From: Betaproteobacteria bacterium
GTDB lineage: Bacteria; Pseudomonadota; Gammaproteobacteria; Burkholderiales; Burkholderiaceae
NCBI GenBank assembly: GCA_009927445.1
Contig: RFMZ01000213.1
Coordinates: 45,158-109,157, forward strand
Length of the DNA: 64,000 nt
Reading direction: 5' to 3'
Part shown: positions 26,092-35,769 of the stretch, piece by piece
Position numbering within the stretch: position 1 is the stretch's first letter
How the letters are laid out: each line of letters opens with the position of its first letter
Notes under the pieces: model-generated
Told to the model about the DNA's origin: nothing
Database searches by the model: none
Seen by the model: the letters and a program-made list of their open reading frames with translations, nothing else
Program-made: the position numbers and the translations under genes

Positions 26092-26116
26092 AAAAAGGAG
26101 CAGGATGCTCCTTTTT
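26092..26116 (+). terminator. Rho-independent terminator after the COG2509-like flavoprotein gene
   Basis: AAAAAGGAGCA (26092-26102), loop GGA, TGCTCCTTTTT (26106-26116): an 11-bp perfect stem ending in a T-run on the plus strand and in the mirrored T-run on the minus strand. It is 38 bases after the stop at 26053 and also lies downstream of the minus-strand small ORF (26188-26382), so it can serve both. Confidence 0.85.
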
Positions 26117-26187
26117 GGGAAATTTGTTTTAGGTAATAAGCAAATTTAGAGAAACTCTATGATTAGTATTGCTCGTGCGTGAAATTC

Positions 26188-26382
26188 CTAATGGACGGTC
26201 ATTTCTCCATGAGCAGCATTTCCAAAACCCATGACCTTAAAGGATAATTCGTTATATTCTTCTTGAGTGACTGGTTGTTGTCCTCGCGCCGTTCTACGTC
26301 GGTTAAATAGGTCGAGTTCCTGTACGCTATTCGTTGCGTTTAACATGTTGACTGAGTTTCTAGGTAAATCGCTTGATTTCAT
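26188..26382 (-). CDS. Small hypothetical protein (64 aa)
   Basis: A 64-aa soluble, polar protein with no family I recognise; visible are a basic FNRRRTARGQQ stretch and a C-terminus ending HGEMTVH. The track opens at a TTG (26430, 80 aa). The ATG at 26382 has GGAGAG just upstream at proper spacing, so it is the likelier start. It stands alone between two plus-strand genes, with the shared terminator beyond its stop. The coding call rests mainly on the ribosome site and an isolated open frame. Confidence 0.5.
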   Translation of the reverse strand: MKSSDLPRNSVNMLNATNSVQELDLFNRRRTARGQQPVTQEEYNELSFKVMGFGNAAHGEMTVH

Positions 26383-26574
26383 TCTGCTCTCCATATTTGC
26401 AAGTAGACTAGAAACTCTTTGATTTATCAAAACAGTGTCATCGTCTTATGTATTCAACGCAGTCAAACTAATAAAGTTGACAAAAGCATTAAAGAAGAGA
26501 GTAGATTGATTTTTTTGTAAGTTATTGAATAGTATGAATTTTATTGAATTTAATTAAAAGGATCTGAATTGTAG

Positions 26575-29160
26575 ATGAAAATTTTTCGATTAATTTTGAT
26601 CTCAGTAAGCATTTTTTTAGCTTTAACGCTTGGGGGCTTCGTGTACGTTTCTCACCAGTTACCGAGCTGGGCGAAGAAGTTTACTATCGATTATGCCCAC
26701 TCGATAGGCTATCTACTTGATTTTAATGAGTTAAAGGTAAGTTTTTTGAGTCCAAGTGTATCCGTGACTGGTCTTCAAATTAAAACTCTAGATGCGCAAG
26801 TGCCCATCCTCAATTTGCCATCGATCGGGATTCAATTTCAATGGTATCCCTTACTGAGTCGAAGGTTAGAAATCGATGCGATCCAAATAACTAGCCCCCG
26901 AGTATTTTTATCCCGCTCAGATTCTGACTGGAACTGGTTAAAAATGATTGATCGAATTAAAGACCAAGTTGGTGCTCTGAGAAAAAAAGATGCGCCGCCC
27001 TCCCAGCCATGGTTATTTTTAATTCAGGACATTCATTTGACTCAGGGGATTTTACAGATTGACGATCTCCAGCAGTCCTATCGCATGCAATTGCCCGCAA
27101 TTGATTTACGTTTAAAGCAGGTTCGTAATTTTAATCAGGCAAGTCAGCCTGGTCATATTGAGTCTGATTATGCGATTGAACTAGGCGAAGTGATCGTTCC
27201 TATGCCGAACTCGCAAGAGTTATTAGAACTTGGTAAGGTCAGTATAGACGGTGACATAGACTTTGAGCAGGCGCAGCAAATACGCCTGAATGTGCAACTA
27301 AAAATAGCTGATGGCTTAGTTAAAGCTCAGACGGTATTCCAGTTAGACACGAAAGATATCAATAGCAAAATCGAGTTCGAACGTCTTGATCTAACCCCCT
27401 TTGTACGTCTGCATGCGCCGCACATAGTGAAAAATGCCCAGACTGGAAATATATCTGGAAAGGTAAAGGCGGCATATCAAGAGCAGGCTTTTAAACTATC
27501 AGGTGGAATTGATGTTCAAGCGCTTGATTTAGTACCTTGGTTTGATTTGTTGACAACTACCCAGCCTCTGATTGCAAAGTCAGGTATGGCGGATGGGAAG
27601 TTGCAATTTGATTATCAGCCAAAGTCTTTGCAGGTCAAGGCAGATTTGGGTATTACTAAGCTGCAAGTATTTGAGACAGATCAGAAGAGTGAGCTCATTG
27701 CATGGCAGAGAGCGGACTTGCGTAAGATTGATTTTTTCATGCAGGATAAGATTCCTCAATACTTGCATGTGGAGTCAGTAAAAGTTGATGGCTTATCTGG
27801 CAAGTTGACGATTTATGACGATAAGACAACGAATATTGGCCGTCTTTTTAAACCCGCCGGAGTATCTGTCAATCAACCCGCTCAGGATTCTATAAAGAGT
27901 CCTGAAGTTGCAAATACTACGCAAGTAAAAACACCTCAAGACAATGGTAATCCGCGTCCTAAACAATCTGAGTCAGCAATGCAATTCAATATGCAAGTCT
28001 TGGCCATTACAAAAGGAAAAATTGATTTTACGGATTATGCCGTCAAGCCCAATTTCAAAACAGAGATTCATGATTTTCATGGAACCTTGGTCGGCATATC
28101 TACGCAGCCTAAGCGTTATGCAACAGCAGCATTTAATGGCTTGATTGATGAGTCAGGGGATATGCAACTACGCGGGCAGATTGCATTTGAAAATCTCCGT
28201 CGTAATAACGAAATTAGTCTTTCTTTTCGCCGGGTACCTTTATCGTCGATTAATCCCTATTACACAAATTTCGCAGGATATACAGTTCTTAGCGGAACTA
28301 TTTCCTACGACTCATTTTATCGTGTCCGGGACGGCCAGTTAGAGGGTGATAATCGCTTTGTCATTAATCAAATGAAATTAGGCGAGCCTATTCCTGGATT
28401 TAAGGGGCGTAATATTCCATTACGATTACTGGTGGCATTATTGGAAGACAGTGACGGCGTGATCGATCTGGATTTACGGGTTGCTGGTGATATTGACCAT
28501 CCCGATTTTCAGGTCAGTTCTTTATTATGGGATGCTTTTTTTAAGATTGTTGAGAATATTGTTAAAGCCCCCTTTCGACTGTTAGCACGACTAGTTGGGA
28601 TCGAGAATTTTCCAGGAATTTTTTTTGAAGCAGGGTCAGATCAACTCAGACCGTCTGAACTTTTAAAATTGGAGCGAATGATTACAGTTATTGCAAAACG
28701 ACCTAAACTCGTGTTGCAGATTCATGGTTCTTATGATCCGGTTGCAGATCAAGCTAAATTAGCCGCTGACCGAGTGACTAGACAACTACTCCAGCTTGGG
28801 GGATTTCCAATTAGTCAGCAAGAGCCATTACCTGATTTGCCTCTCGCTGATGGGCGTGTACAACAGGCGTTATTAAAGATGTATGCCGCAAAAAATTTGA
28901 CAGTGCCGCCTGATTTAAAGCTGATTTCAGGAGTTGCTGGCGAGTCTAATTGGCGAATTTTATACCGTGAGCTGATCGCTAGAGAAGTTGTTTCAGAGGA
29001 ATCTCTGACGACCTTAGCAAGAAATCGAGCACAGGCGACTAAAAAAGCAATCTTAGAAAAAAATTCGAGTATCGAACAGCAAATTACTTTCGGAGATTTA
29101 CAAAAAGATCCGATCACCAAGGATGGAGTTAGTATCGGAATTAATGCATCCACGCAGTGA
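26575..29160 (+). CDS. DUF748 domain-containing protein (AsmA-like envelope protein)
   Basis: An 861-aa protein with an N-terminal signal anchor (residues ~5-25, LILISVSIFLALTLGGFVYV) and a long periplasmic region of AsmA/DUF748-type beta-rich repeats (SPSVSVTGLQIKT, VDGLSGKLTIYDDKTTNIGRLF). The later TDYAVKPNFKTEIHDFHGTL and LRVAGDIDHPDFQVSSLLWD are typical of DUF748. A low-complexity linker (about residues 430-465) breaks the middle, and the C-terminus has an OmpA-like stretch (AGSDQLRPSELLKLERM). AsmA-like proteins are thought to act in outer-membrane lipid transport or biogenesis. Single gene. Confidence 0.85.
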   Translation: MKIFRLILISVSIFLALTLGGFVYVSHQLPSWAKKFTIDYAHSIGYLLDFNELKVSFLSPSVSVTGLQIKTLDAQVPILNLPSIGIQFQWYPLLSRRLEIDAIQITSPRVFLSRSDSDWNWLKMIDRIKDQVGALRKKDAPPSQPWLFLIQDIHLTQGILQIDDLQQSYRMQLPAIDLRLKQVRNFNQASQPGHIESDYAIELGEVIVPMPNSQELLELGKVSIDGDIDFEQAQQIRLNVQLKIADGLVKAQTVFQLDTKDINSKIEFERLDLTPFVRLHAPHIVKNAQTGNISGKVKAAYQEQAFKLSGGIDVQALDLVPWFDLLTTTQPLIAKSGMADGKLQFDYQPKSLQVKADLGITKLQVFETDQKSELIAWQRADLRKIDFFMQDKIPQYLHVESVKVDGLSGKLTIYDDKTTNIGRLFKPAGVSVNQPAQDSIKSPEVANTTQVKTPQDNGNPRPKQSESAMQFNMQVLAITKGKIDFTDYAVKPNFKTEIHDFHGTLVGISTQPKRYATAAFNGLIDESGDMQLRGQIAFENLRRNNEISLSFRRVPLSSINPYYTNFAGYTVLSGTISYDSFYRVRDGQLEGDNRFVINQMKLGEPIPGFKGRNIPLRLLVALLEDSDGVIDLDLRVAGDIDHPDFQVSSLLWDAFFKIVENIVKAPFRLLARLVGIENFPGIFFEAGSDQLRPSELLKLERMITVIAKRPKLVLQIHGSYDPVADQAKLAADRVTRQLLQLGGFPISQQEPLPDLPLADGRVQQALLKMYAAKNLTVPPDLKLISGVAGESNWRILYRELIAREVVSEESLTTLARNRAQATKKAILEKNSSIEQQITFGDLQKDPITKDGVSIGINASTQ

Positions 29161-29247
29161 TTCCACGCTCATCGTGGGTTTAGACTCAGACTGCTCTATT
29201 TGTAAAGCCTACGCATGGTTGCGGAGGAATATTTTACTTAAGTGTTT

Positions 29248-30277
29248 TTATCTACTCTGAATTTTCAAAAGTTGATCCAGTAGGGGGAAGACATGCCGAG
29301 CATTACCTTCGTAGATTTGCTGACGATCAGCACTTGACAGTTGATGATGAGATTCAATATATCGTTTGGTATCGTCAAAATAAAATCCTGTTTGTGGATC
29401 AATACCGCGAACTGCTCCGATCATTTCAGAAGCAAATAAAATATTTTTTACTGGCACGACTTCTGTCAACAGGTTAATACCGGGTTGGTGATAAACGCAT
29501 GTATCGAAAAAAATATTATTTAAAAGATGTTCAGTTAGAAGTGGCTTTTTTAACTCTTGAGCTAGTCCGCGAAATCTTCCCCAATGGTATGGCACTGCTC
29601 CACCCCCATGTGGAATTAAAAATTTAAGAGCTGGAAACTGGCTAAATAAATCGCCAGTTAAGCATTGCATAAAGGCGGTCGTATCCGCATTGAGATAATG
29701 TGCCCCTGTTGTATGAAAGCAAGGATTACAACTCGTGCTTACATGAATCATAGCGGGGACTTGATATTCGACCATCGTTTCATAAATAGGGAACCAATAT
29801 GGATCAGTTAGTGGCGGGTCTTGCCAGTAGCCGCCTGAAGGGTCAGGATTTAGATTTAATCCCACAAAACCATATTCAGTAAGACATTTTTTTAATTCAG
29901 GAATTGATGTTTTAGGATCAACCCCTTTTGACTGAGGGAGCATTGCTGCGCCGACAAAGTTCTCAGGAAATAATTGGCAAATACGGTAAATGAGTTCGTT
30001 GCAAATGGCTGCCCAAGTAATTGAGGTATTTAAATCACCAATATGGTGGGCCATAAAACTTGCGCGGGGTGAGAAGATCGTTAGATCACTTCCTCTTTCT
30101 TGCATTTTTCAGCAATTGATTTTTTTCAATGGACTCACGAAGTTCATCATCTGAAATCTTTAAATCCGCTGCCTTGGGTCCTAGAGCTGGGGTATTTAAA
30201 TTAGCAATTTGCAGATTACGCCAATTTTCTAGAGCTGCAGGAGATGTTGTGTAATGGCCATGGCAGTCAATAATCAT
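29248..30277 (-). CDS. ligJ: 4-oxalomesaconate hydratase (LigJ family), one frameshift as read
   Basis: An amidohydrolase-superfamily hydratase of the protocatechuate 4,5-cleavage pathway, which hydrates 4-oxalomesaconate to 4-carboxy-4-hydroxy-2-oxoadipate. The N-terminal ORF gives MIIDCHGHYTTSPAALENWR and ISDDELRESIEKNQLLK. The C-terminal ORF continues MQERGSDLTIFSPRASFMAH, then VSTSCNPCFHTTGAHYLNAD and FLIPHGGGAVPYHWGR. They join exactly if one A is removed from the A5 run (plus-strand T5 at 30105-30109), giving about 342 aa, the family length. The start at 30277 is inferred from the family N-terminus. No other lig/pca genes are near. LigJ is my family-level identification. Confidence 0.85.
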
Positions 30278-30409
30278 AGTTTTCTTTCTATTACCGTAAA
30301 GAGTATCAATATTGATTATTCTAATTGATTCATCAAAAATCAAAAATCATCATTACAATCAACAAGTTTAGGGTTGCATAACCCAACTACTATTGCAGAT
30401 GAAGCGCTT

Positions 30410-31489
30410 ATGGATGGATTACGATTAATCAATTTTTTTGTCACTAGCGGTAAGTTTCAGCGAGGTTTACTTTATGCCTTGTGCTGTTTTTTTACGCTAC
30501 ACAATTGGGCTTGGCCCTCTGCGTTGACAGCCTCGCCCTTTACCCAAAATATATTGACTAGTAAACAAATCGAGACCTTGTCCAAAGTCACCTGCCCTGA
30601 ATTTCCTAAGATGGTATCTAGATATCAACAGCGCTTTGCGCAACCTATTCGTATTTGGAGTCAGGCGTATTTAACTAAGGTGAATTACTCAACGGTTTTT
30701 TATCCCTTTTCTGGGCCGGATGTTGTGACAATTTTGTCGATGTTCCCTCGGGCTGATTATTTGGTGTTGGTGGCAGACCAATTGCCAGAATATCAACTCA
30801 TCCAGAGCCCTTTAGAGGCAGCGAGCACCACCTCTGAATTTGAATGTGGGATGTTAGAGCAATTCTCTCAAAGAGGCTACTATTTTACCAATGATTTAAT
30901 TGGCAAGAATGGACCTAAGCCGCGATTCATTCAACTCTTAATCTACAACATTGCCTTTTCGGGTGCCAAGATTTTACAAATACAAATGATCACCGTGAAT
31001 AGTACTGGACTGATCCTTTCTACGGAATCGGGACAACAACCGAGTGGGCTACGCTTTACACTTCGGACTATAGATGGTCGTCTGACGACGGTGGACTATA
31101 TACAAGCCGACTTATCGAATCGCAGGCTAATGAGTCAGCCACAGTTAGTTAAGGCCTTTGAACGCAAGTCTACAGAAGTTGTTTTTATTAAGTCAGCGTC
31201 ACACCTTTTACAAAACCAGCAATTTTCTGTCATGCAGGAAATACTTGTAAGACAAGCGAAGTGGGTTATTCAAGACGAAACAGGCATTGATATAACGCCT
31301 TTGTCAGCCAATTTTGACCTAGAATTATTTGGACGATTTCTGCAGCCAAGCCGTTTATGGCTCAAAAGCTCTGCTGCTGAACGATTAGTTACTTACTATA
31401 CTAAGCATTCGAAGTCGGGGGATTTGCCTTTTAGTTTAGGATATCAAAAAAAAGGTGGTTCAGTTTTATTGATAGGTCAAAAAAAATAG
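30410..31489 (+). CDS. Hypothetical exported protein
   Basis: About 359 aa from ATG 30410 (371 aa from TTG 30374); the start is unsure because neither has a strong ribosome site. An N-terminal hydrophobic stretch (GLLYALCCFFTLHNWAW) looks like a signal sequence. The mature part has no family I recognise. It is rich in beta-type sequence and has a single Cys pair region (SKVTCPEF, FECGMLEQ). The stop TAG is immediately followed by the stop of the convergent M23 gene, with no spacer. Function unknown. Confidence 0.7.
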   Translation: MDGLRLINFFVTSGKFQRGLLYALCCFFTLHNWAWPSALTASPFTQNILTSKQIETLSKVTCPEFPKMVSRYQQRFAQPIRIWSQAYLTKVNYSTVFYPFSGPDVVTILSMFPRADYLVLVADQLPEYQLIQSPLEAASTTSEFECGMLEQFSQRGYYFTNDLIGKNGPKPRFIQLLIYNIAFSGAKILQIQMITVNSTGLILSTESGQQPSGLRFTLRTIDGRLTTVDYIQADLSNRRLMSQPQLVKAFERKSTEVVFIKSASHLLQNQQFSVMQEILVRQAKWVIQDETGIDITPLSANFDLELFGRFLQPSRLWLKSSAAERLVTYYTKHSKSGDLPFSLGYQKKGGSVLLIGQKK

Positions 31490-32986
31490 TTACTGGGTAT
31501 TCATCTGTGAGGAAAATAAGACAATACTTTTTGTCAACAGAGGTTGATCACTCGGTCGCAAAGTCCAGAGATCTAGTTCAAGCATGTTCGATAATGGATT
31601 GAGATATAAGTTATTTTTACGAATCTCAAAATGCAGGTGTGGGCCGGTTGACCTTCCGGTCGAACCAACATAACCAATTTCTAGGCCTCGACGAACCTCG
31701 CTCCCGAGTTGTAATTCAGGATTAAATGCGCTCAAGTGGGCATAGTAGGTCTTATAGTTACCAGGGTGCTCAACAATTACTAAATTGCCATATGCGGCCA
31801 TCGGGCCATATTGGATGATCTTACCATTGGCAACTGCATAAATTGGTGTTCCTTGGGGGGCAGAAAAATCGATACCCTGATGCCCCGAATAGTTGCTATA
31901 TGAGCGCATTGGTCGATTCGTTTTAGAATTTTTTTTATTGGCAATCGACTTGAGGACCCTTGGGCCGTATTGCCCAACACCCCTAGAAATACGCGTGTAG
32001 TTTAACGGGCTAATCCAAAATGTTTGCTCAAGTTCAGTACCTAAGGCAGTAAAAAATCCACCTGGAATATCGTCACGATCAATCCAAAACGCGCTTGCAA
32101 GAACATTTTTCTGCGACTTATCTAGGATCTCAAAGCTAATTACTTGGGCCCACTTATCTTTATTACCAGCATCATAGACGACCCGCGCAAAGCGTTCTTG
32201 TGCGTCAGGATCCTTGGGGTAGAGTTCTTTTACCAAGGAGCCGAGCTCCCAAATTAACTCAGGGGGTATAGAGGTTGTTGCTTTATTGGCTTTATAGATA
32301 ATTAAATCATTGAGATCAATAATTACTTCTAAATAATTCTCAAACCCGGTAGCTAGTGTTTGGGAATCGACTAAAAATATATCTGTAGTTTGAGAGCGAT
32401 AGATCGTTGTAACGACCGAGTCGCGTTCTTTTTTTGCATTACTTAAAATAGAAAAAGCTTGTACTTTACGATTTGAATCTTGTGATATCGCAAAGGGCAG
32501 GCACACACCAACTGAGACTTTAAAAAAACCTGGAACTTGCTTATTAAAAATATCTTCGAATTCTTGGTCAATTATTCCGAGGGATTCAAGCAATTGTGCG
32601 ATCGTGTCACGATGTGGTAAGCAACCTCTTTGGAGAAAAGATCTTGAGCCAAGAACTGAGCTAGCCTTTACAACCTCCGGGGTAGGCATTTGGAGCATAT
32701 TCTCAATAATATTGGGTGTATAGAGAGGTTCAATTCTGAGCGCCGAGGACCCTGTTGAGCGCAGTTTTGGATTCATTGCTTGTTTAGTCGATTTTTTGGG
32801 CGTTGCTTTAGATTTTGGTTTATTTTTATTGGGGACTGTGGAAGCAGTTGGGTTCGATGTGGCAGTCGATGGCGTTGCCACTTGGATGAAATGCCTATTG
32901 AGCGGCGTTGTGGCCTGCAAATGCAGAGGTACCATAAATAGCCCAAGTACCAGAGCAAGTAATAATTTTTGAGCAGAAAAAATCAA
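31490..32986 (-). CDS. M23-family zinc metallopeptidase (LytM domain), exported
   Basis: A 498-aa protein with a signal peptide (LLLALVLGLFMVPLHLQA), a basic/proline linker (NKNKPKSKATPKKS, about residues 50-70), a middle domain and a C-terminal LytM domain. Zinc-site motifs are SGHQGIDFSAPQGTPI and STGPHLHFEI, with YYAHLSAF between them. Such enzymes cut peptidoglycan cross-links or act as amidase activators. All visible zinc ligands are present, so it is probably active. Its start overlaps the upstream hydrolase stop by ATGA. Confidence 0.9.
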   Translation of the reverse strand: MIFSAQKLLLALVLGLFMVPLHLQATTPLNRHFIQVATPSTATSNPTASTVPNKNKPKSKATPKKSTKQAMNPKLRSTGSSALRIEPLYTPNIIENMLQMPTPEVVKASSVLGSRSFLQRGCLPHRDTIAQLLESLGIIDQEFEDIFNKQVPGFFKVSVGVCLPFAISQDSNRKVQAFSILSNAKKERDSVVTTIYRSQTTDIFLVDSQTLATGFENYLEVIIDLNDLIIYKANKATTSIPPELIWELGSLVKELYPKDPDAQERFARVVYDAGNKDKWAQVISFEILDKSQKNVLASAFWIDRDDIPGGFFTALGTELEQTFWISPLNYTRISRGVGQYGPRVLKSIANKKNSKTNRPMRSYSNYSGHQGIDFSAPQGTPIYAVANGKIIQYGPMAAYGNLVIVEHPGNYKTYYAHLSAFNPELQLGSEVRRGLEIGYVGSTGRSTGPHLHFEIRKNNLYLNPLSNMLELDLWTLRPSDQPLLTKSIVLFSSQMNTQ

Positions 32987-33879
32987 TTCAGGGCCTTTAA
33001 GAAATTCTCTAAATCGCGATTGAAATCTTCTGCCTGATCAATAAAAAGTGCATGGCCAGCATTTTTTTCATAAATCTTCATTTGACCGTGGGAATATTTA
33101 CGATGAAAAAGAGTTGCTTGTTCAGTGTAGCGGGGAGTTACAGCATACCAAACGGGAATCTGTAAAGCATAAATTGTTTCGCGGTAGTATTCTCTGGGAT
33201 AGGGTTTTTTCAGAATTGCAAAAGCCTGTGTCGGCTTATGGGCAAGTCGAAGTGTGGAGTGTTCGATCATTTGAAGGAGTTCTGTGGGAATTGGTTGATG
33301 AAAAATCGCAGCAATGAAATCTTTTGTATATTGGTTAAATTGTTCTGTAGTTTGGATCGCTGCAGATTTTTTCTGCGCAACTGGAGGAGTTCCTTCACCG
33401 ATGGAGTTATCTATTAAGACTAATGATTGTAGACCATGCGTGCCATACCTAGAGACATAATCGAGAGTTTCTAAAACACCCAAAGACCAGCCAATTAAAG
33501 TAATATTTTTGGCTTGTGTTTCTTGAAGTAACTCATGAATATCTTGCGCGCGTTTTTGGGCTAAATTTTTTCCTAGATAGATATCGGATTTACCTTGCGA
33601 TCTTGGGCTAAAGGAAATAACTCGGTAGGTCTTTACAAAGTGGTTTAATTGCATCTGAAATATTTCAGCAGGCATGAGCCAGCCTGGCACAAAAACAAGT
33701 GTTCTTGGTCCCGCGCCACCGATCAGATAGTGTATTTTGGTGCCATCAGAAGTAAGGAGAAATTTTTCTTGCATCATCGGTTTGTATGACTCTTGTGCTT
33801 TTGGTGACATCGTATAAACTAGGAGCAAAATAAAGGCAAATACGAGCATTAAGACAGAAGACTTTGTGTAATTGAGCAT
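32983..33879 (-). CDS. Alpha/beta-fold hydrolase, membrane-anchored or exported
   Basis: A 298-aa alpha/beta hydrolase. A hydrophobic N-terminus (SSVLMLVFAFILLLVYTM) is a signal or anchor. The core begins at FLLTSDGTKIHYLIGGAGP. The nucleophile elbow is GWSLGV, the oxyanion region VFVPGWLMPAEIF, and the catalytic histidine is in NAGHALFIDQ. The substrate is unknown. It is coupled (ATGA) to the M23 peptidase, which suggests a shared envelope role. A 14-bp tandem repeat lies upstream. Confidence 0.85.
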   Translation of the reverse strand: MLNYTKSSVLMLVFAFILLLVYTMSPKAQESYKPMMQEKFLLTSDGTKIHYLIGGAGPRTLVFVPGWLMPAEIFQMQLNHFVKTYRVISFSPRSQGKSDIYLGKNLAQKRAQDIHELLQETQAKNITLIGWSLGVLETLDYVSRYGTHGLQSLVLIDNSIGEGTPPVAQKKSAAIQTTEQFNQYTKDFIAAIFHQPIPTELLQMIEHSTLRLAHKPTQAFAILKKPYPREYYRETIYALQIPVWYAVTPRYTEQATLFHRKYSHGQMKIYEKNAGHALFIDQAEDFNRDLENFLKALN

Positions 33880-33934
33880 GTATTATTTTGTAAGCTTATT
33901 ACGTTGGTACTCGGTTCATCTTTTCTCAGTGATG

Positions 33935-33969
33935 AGTAATAGTAGATCAGTAATAGTAGATCAGTAATA
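33935..33969. repeat. Short tandem repeat, 14-bp unit AGTAATAGTAGATC x 2.5
   Basis: Two exact copies (33935-33948, 33949-33962) and half a third (33963-33969). It sits in the divergent promoter gap between the alpha/beta hydrolase and the amino acid permease. Copy number may vary between strains. Confidence 0.8.
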
Positions 33970-34058
33970 TAAATAAGTAATTCTTTGATAAGCCAGTCCG
34001 TTATAAATTGCAGTTAAAGTAGAGCAGATTATTTTTTCAAAACACTAAGTCAATCCAT

Positions 34059-35393
34059 ATGAATGAAACTGTATCATTGAATAAAAAAGCAGAGCCAAAG
34101 CGCTCACTCCGAACCATAGACATTATCTCTTTAATTGTTGGTACTGTTGTTGGTGCGGGTATATTCAAAGTGCCAGCCCTAGTAGCTAGTCAGACCCAAC
34201 ACGAATGGATCATTCTTGGCTTATGGTTATTTGGCGGTCTTATTTCGATCATTGGGGCACTTTGTTATGCGGAATTAGCTACGGCATATCCAAATGTTGG
34301 CGGTGAATACCATTTTTTACAAAAAGCTTACGGCAAGAATATTTCTTTTTTATATGGTTGGGCACGGTCGATCATTATCGTGACTGGCTCTCTTGGGATT
34401 TTAGGGATCACGCTGGGCGACTACATGACCCAAATTATTTCTTTAGGAGCCTATTCATCAACCATTTGGGCCATGTTAACGGTGATTGGTTTGAGTTTAT
34501 TAAATATTCTTGGGATCAAGCAGGGTAAAACTGCGCAGAATATATTGACGCTTTGCGAGGTGGGTGGAATTTTGGCAATTATTGTGACTGGTTTTTTAGT
34601 ACAAACTCCGACGATTGATTCAGCAGGAGTAGCCCCTGAATTACCGAGTTTGGGTGTGGCTAGTCTAGCAATGGTCTTTGTTCTTCTGACATTTGGTGGT
34701 TGGAATGAAGCTGCATATGTCTCTGCAGAGGCAATCGATCAACGTCGAGGGATTCTAAAAGCGCTACTTTTAGGAATTGGTTTAATAACTTTATTGTATT
34801 TGATGGTGAATCTGGCATTTTTACATGCTTTTGGCGCAGTAAAAATGGGCCAGTCAAATGCCCTTGCTAGCGATTTATTTGATATAGCGTATGGTCGCGG
34901 TTCCGCAGTCATTTTTAGTACCATCGTGGTCTTTTCCTGTTTAAACTCGATGAATGCGACGATCATTTTTGGTTCAAGAAGTAGTTATGCGCTTGGTAAG
35001 GATTGGCAAATATTTAGTTGGATTGGTGATTGGCACCAATCTGGCACGCCTAGAAAAGCGATCATCTTGCAGTGCGCTATTGCTCTTTTATTAATCTTCG
35101 GAGCTTCTTTTGCAAGACAAAGTTTTGAATCGATTGTCGAGTTTACGGCACCTGTTTTTTGGTTCTTTATCCTCTTAGTAGGAATTGCTTTATTTATTTT
35201 AAGAAGGCGCTATCCAGATACGGTGATGTCTTGCCCGGTCCCTTTCTATCCAGTATTGCCAGGTATTTTTATTTTGACTGTAGCTTGGCTTTTATGGTCC
35301 AGTTTGGCATATTCCGGCATGGGAGCCTTGGTCGGAGTTGCTTGTTTAGGAGTTGGGGCTATTGTCTTATTGATTGAAAAGTATTCTAAGTAG
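34059..35393 (+). CDS. APC-family amino acid permease
   Basis: A 444-aa, twelve-helix transporter of the amino acid/polyamine/organocation superfamily. The substrate-binding signature in helix 1, IVGTVVGAGIFKVPALVA, is clear, as is helix 2 LCYAELATAYPNVGGEYHFL. LTFGGWNEAAYVSAEAID marks helix 6. The closest family feel is LAT/serine-threonine-type exchangers, but the substrate cannot be assigned. It stands alone; no ribosome site is obvious before ATG 34059. Confidence 0.9.
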   Translation: MNETVSLNKKAEPKRSLRTIDIISLIVGTVVGAGIFKVPALVASQTQHEWIILGLWLFGGLISIIGALCYAELATAYPNVGGEYHFLQKAYGKNISFLYGWARSIIIVTGSLGILGITLGDYMTQIISLGAYSSTIWAMLTVIGLSLLNILGIKQGKTAQNILTLCEVGGILAIIVTGFLVQTPTIDSAGVAPELPSLGVASLAMVFVLLTFGGWNEAAYVSAEAIDQRRGILKALLLGIGLITLLYLMVNLAFLHAFGAVKMGQSNALASDLFDIAYGRGSAVIFSTIVVFSCLNSMNATIIFGSRSSYALGKDWQIFSWIGDWHQSGTPRKAIILQCAIALLLIFGASFARQSFESIVEFTAPVFWFFILLVGIALFILRRRYPDTVMSCPVPFYPVLPGIFILTVAWLLWSSLAYSGMGALVGVACLGVGAIVLLIEKYSK

Positions 35394-35475
35394 ATGTCCT
35401 ACTAGTTTTTTAGTAATAGGTGGTTATGATTGGCTATAGTAAGACTTTGAATAGCTATCTAAAAAGGAGAAAACA

Positions 35476-35736
35476 ATGAAAAATATTTTAATTTTAGTAA
35501 GTATGATGATCATGGTTCAAGTGCAAGCTCAAAATAAGCCAGCTGCTCAGAATCCAAACTGCACGGTGAATGCGACTGAAAAAAAATTAGCTGGCGCCGC
35601 TAAAAATAGTTTTATGCAAAAATGCGAGCGAGATGCGCGCACTGCTTGTGAAAACGATGAGATTAGTCAACGGACAAATGGTGCGGCCAAAGAGGCACAT
35701 ATAAAAAAATGTGTTCGAGAGGCAGTTGGTAGTTAA
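35476..35736 (+). CDS. PsiF-repeat family protein, exported
   Basis: An 86-aa periplasmic protein with a signal peptide (ILILVSMMIMVQVQAQ) and two PsiF-like repeats: KLAGAAKNSFMQKCERDA and the degenerate GAAKEAHIKKCVREA, each carrying a cysteine, with two further cysteines in the mature protein. PsiF was first named as phosphate-starvation-inducible in E. coli; its function is unknown. AAAGGAG precedes the start. It ends 33 bases before the GltS-like gene but has no obvious link to it. Confidence 0.85.
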   Translation: MKNILILVSMMIMVQVQAQNKPAAQNPNCTVNATEKKLAGAAKNSFMQKCERDARTACENDEISQRTNGAAKEAHIKKCVREAVGS

Positions 35737-35769
35737 TGAAATGATGACTCGCTGATTGAAGAAAAAATA

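Noticed and set aside
30086-30343. Separate 85-aa gene
   Set aside because: It is the N-terminus of ligJ plus an untranslated leader in frame.
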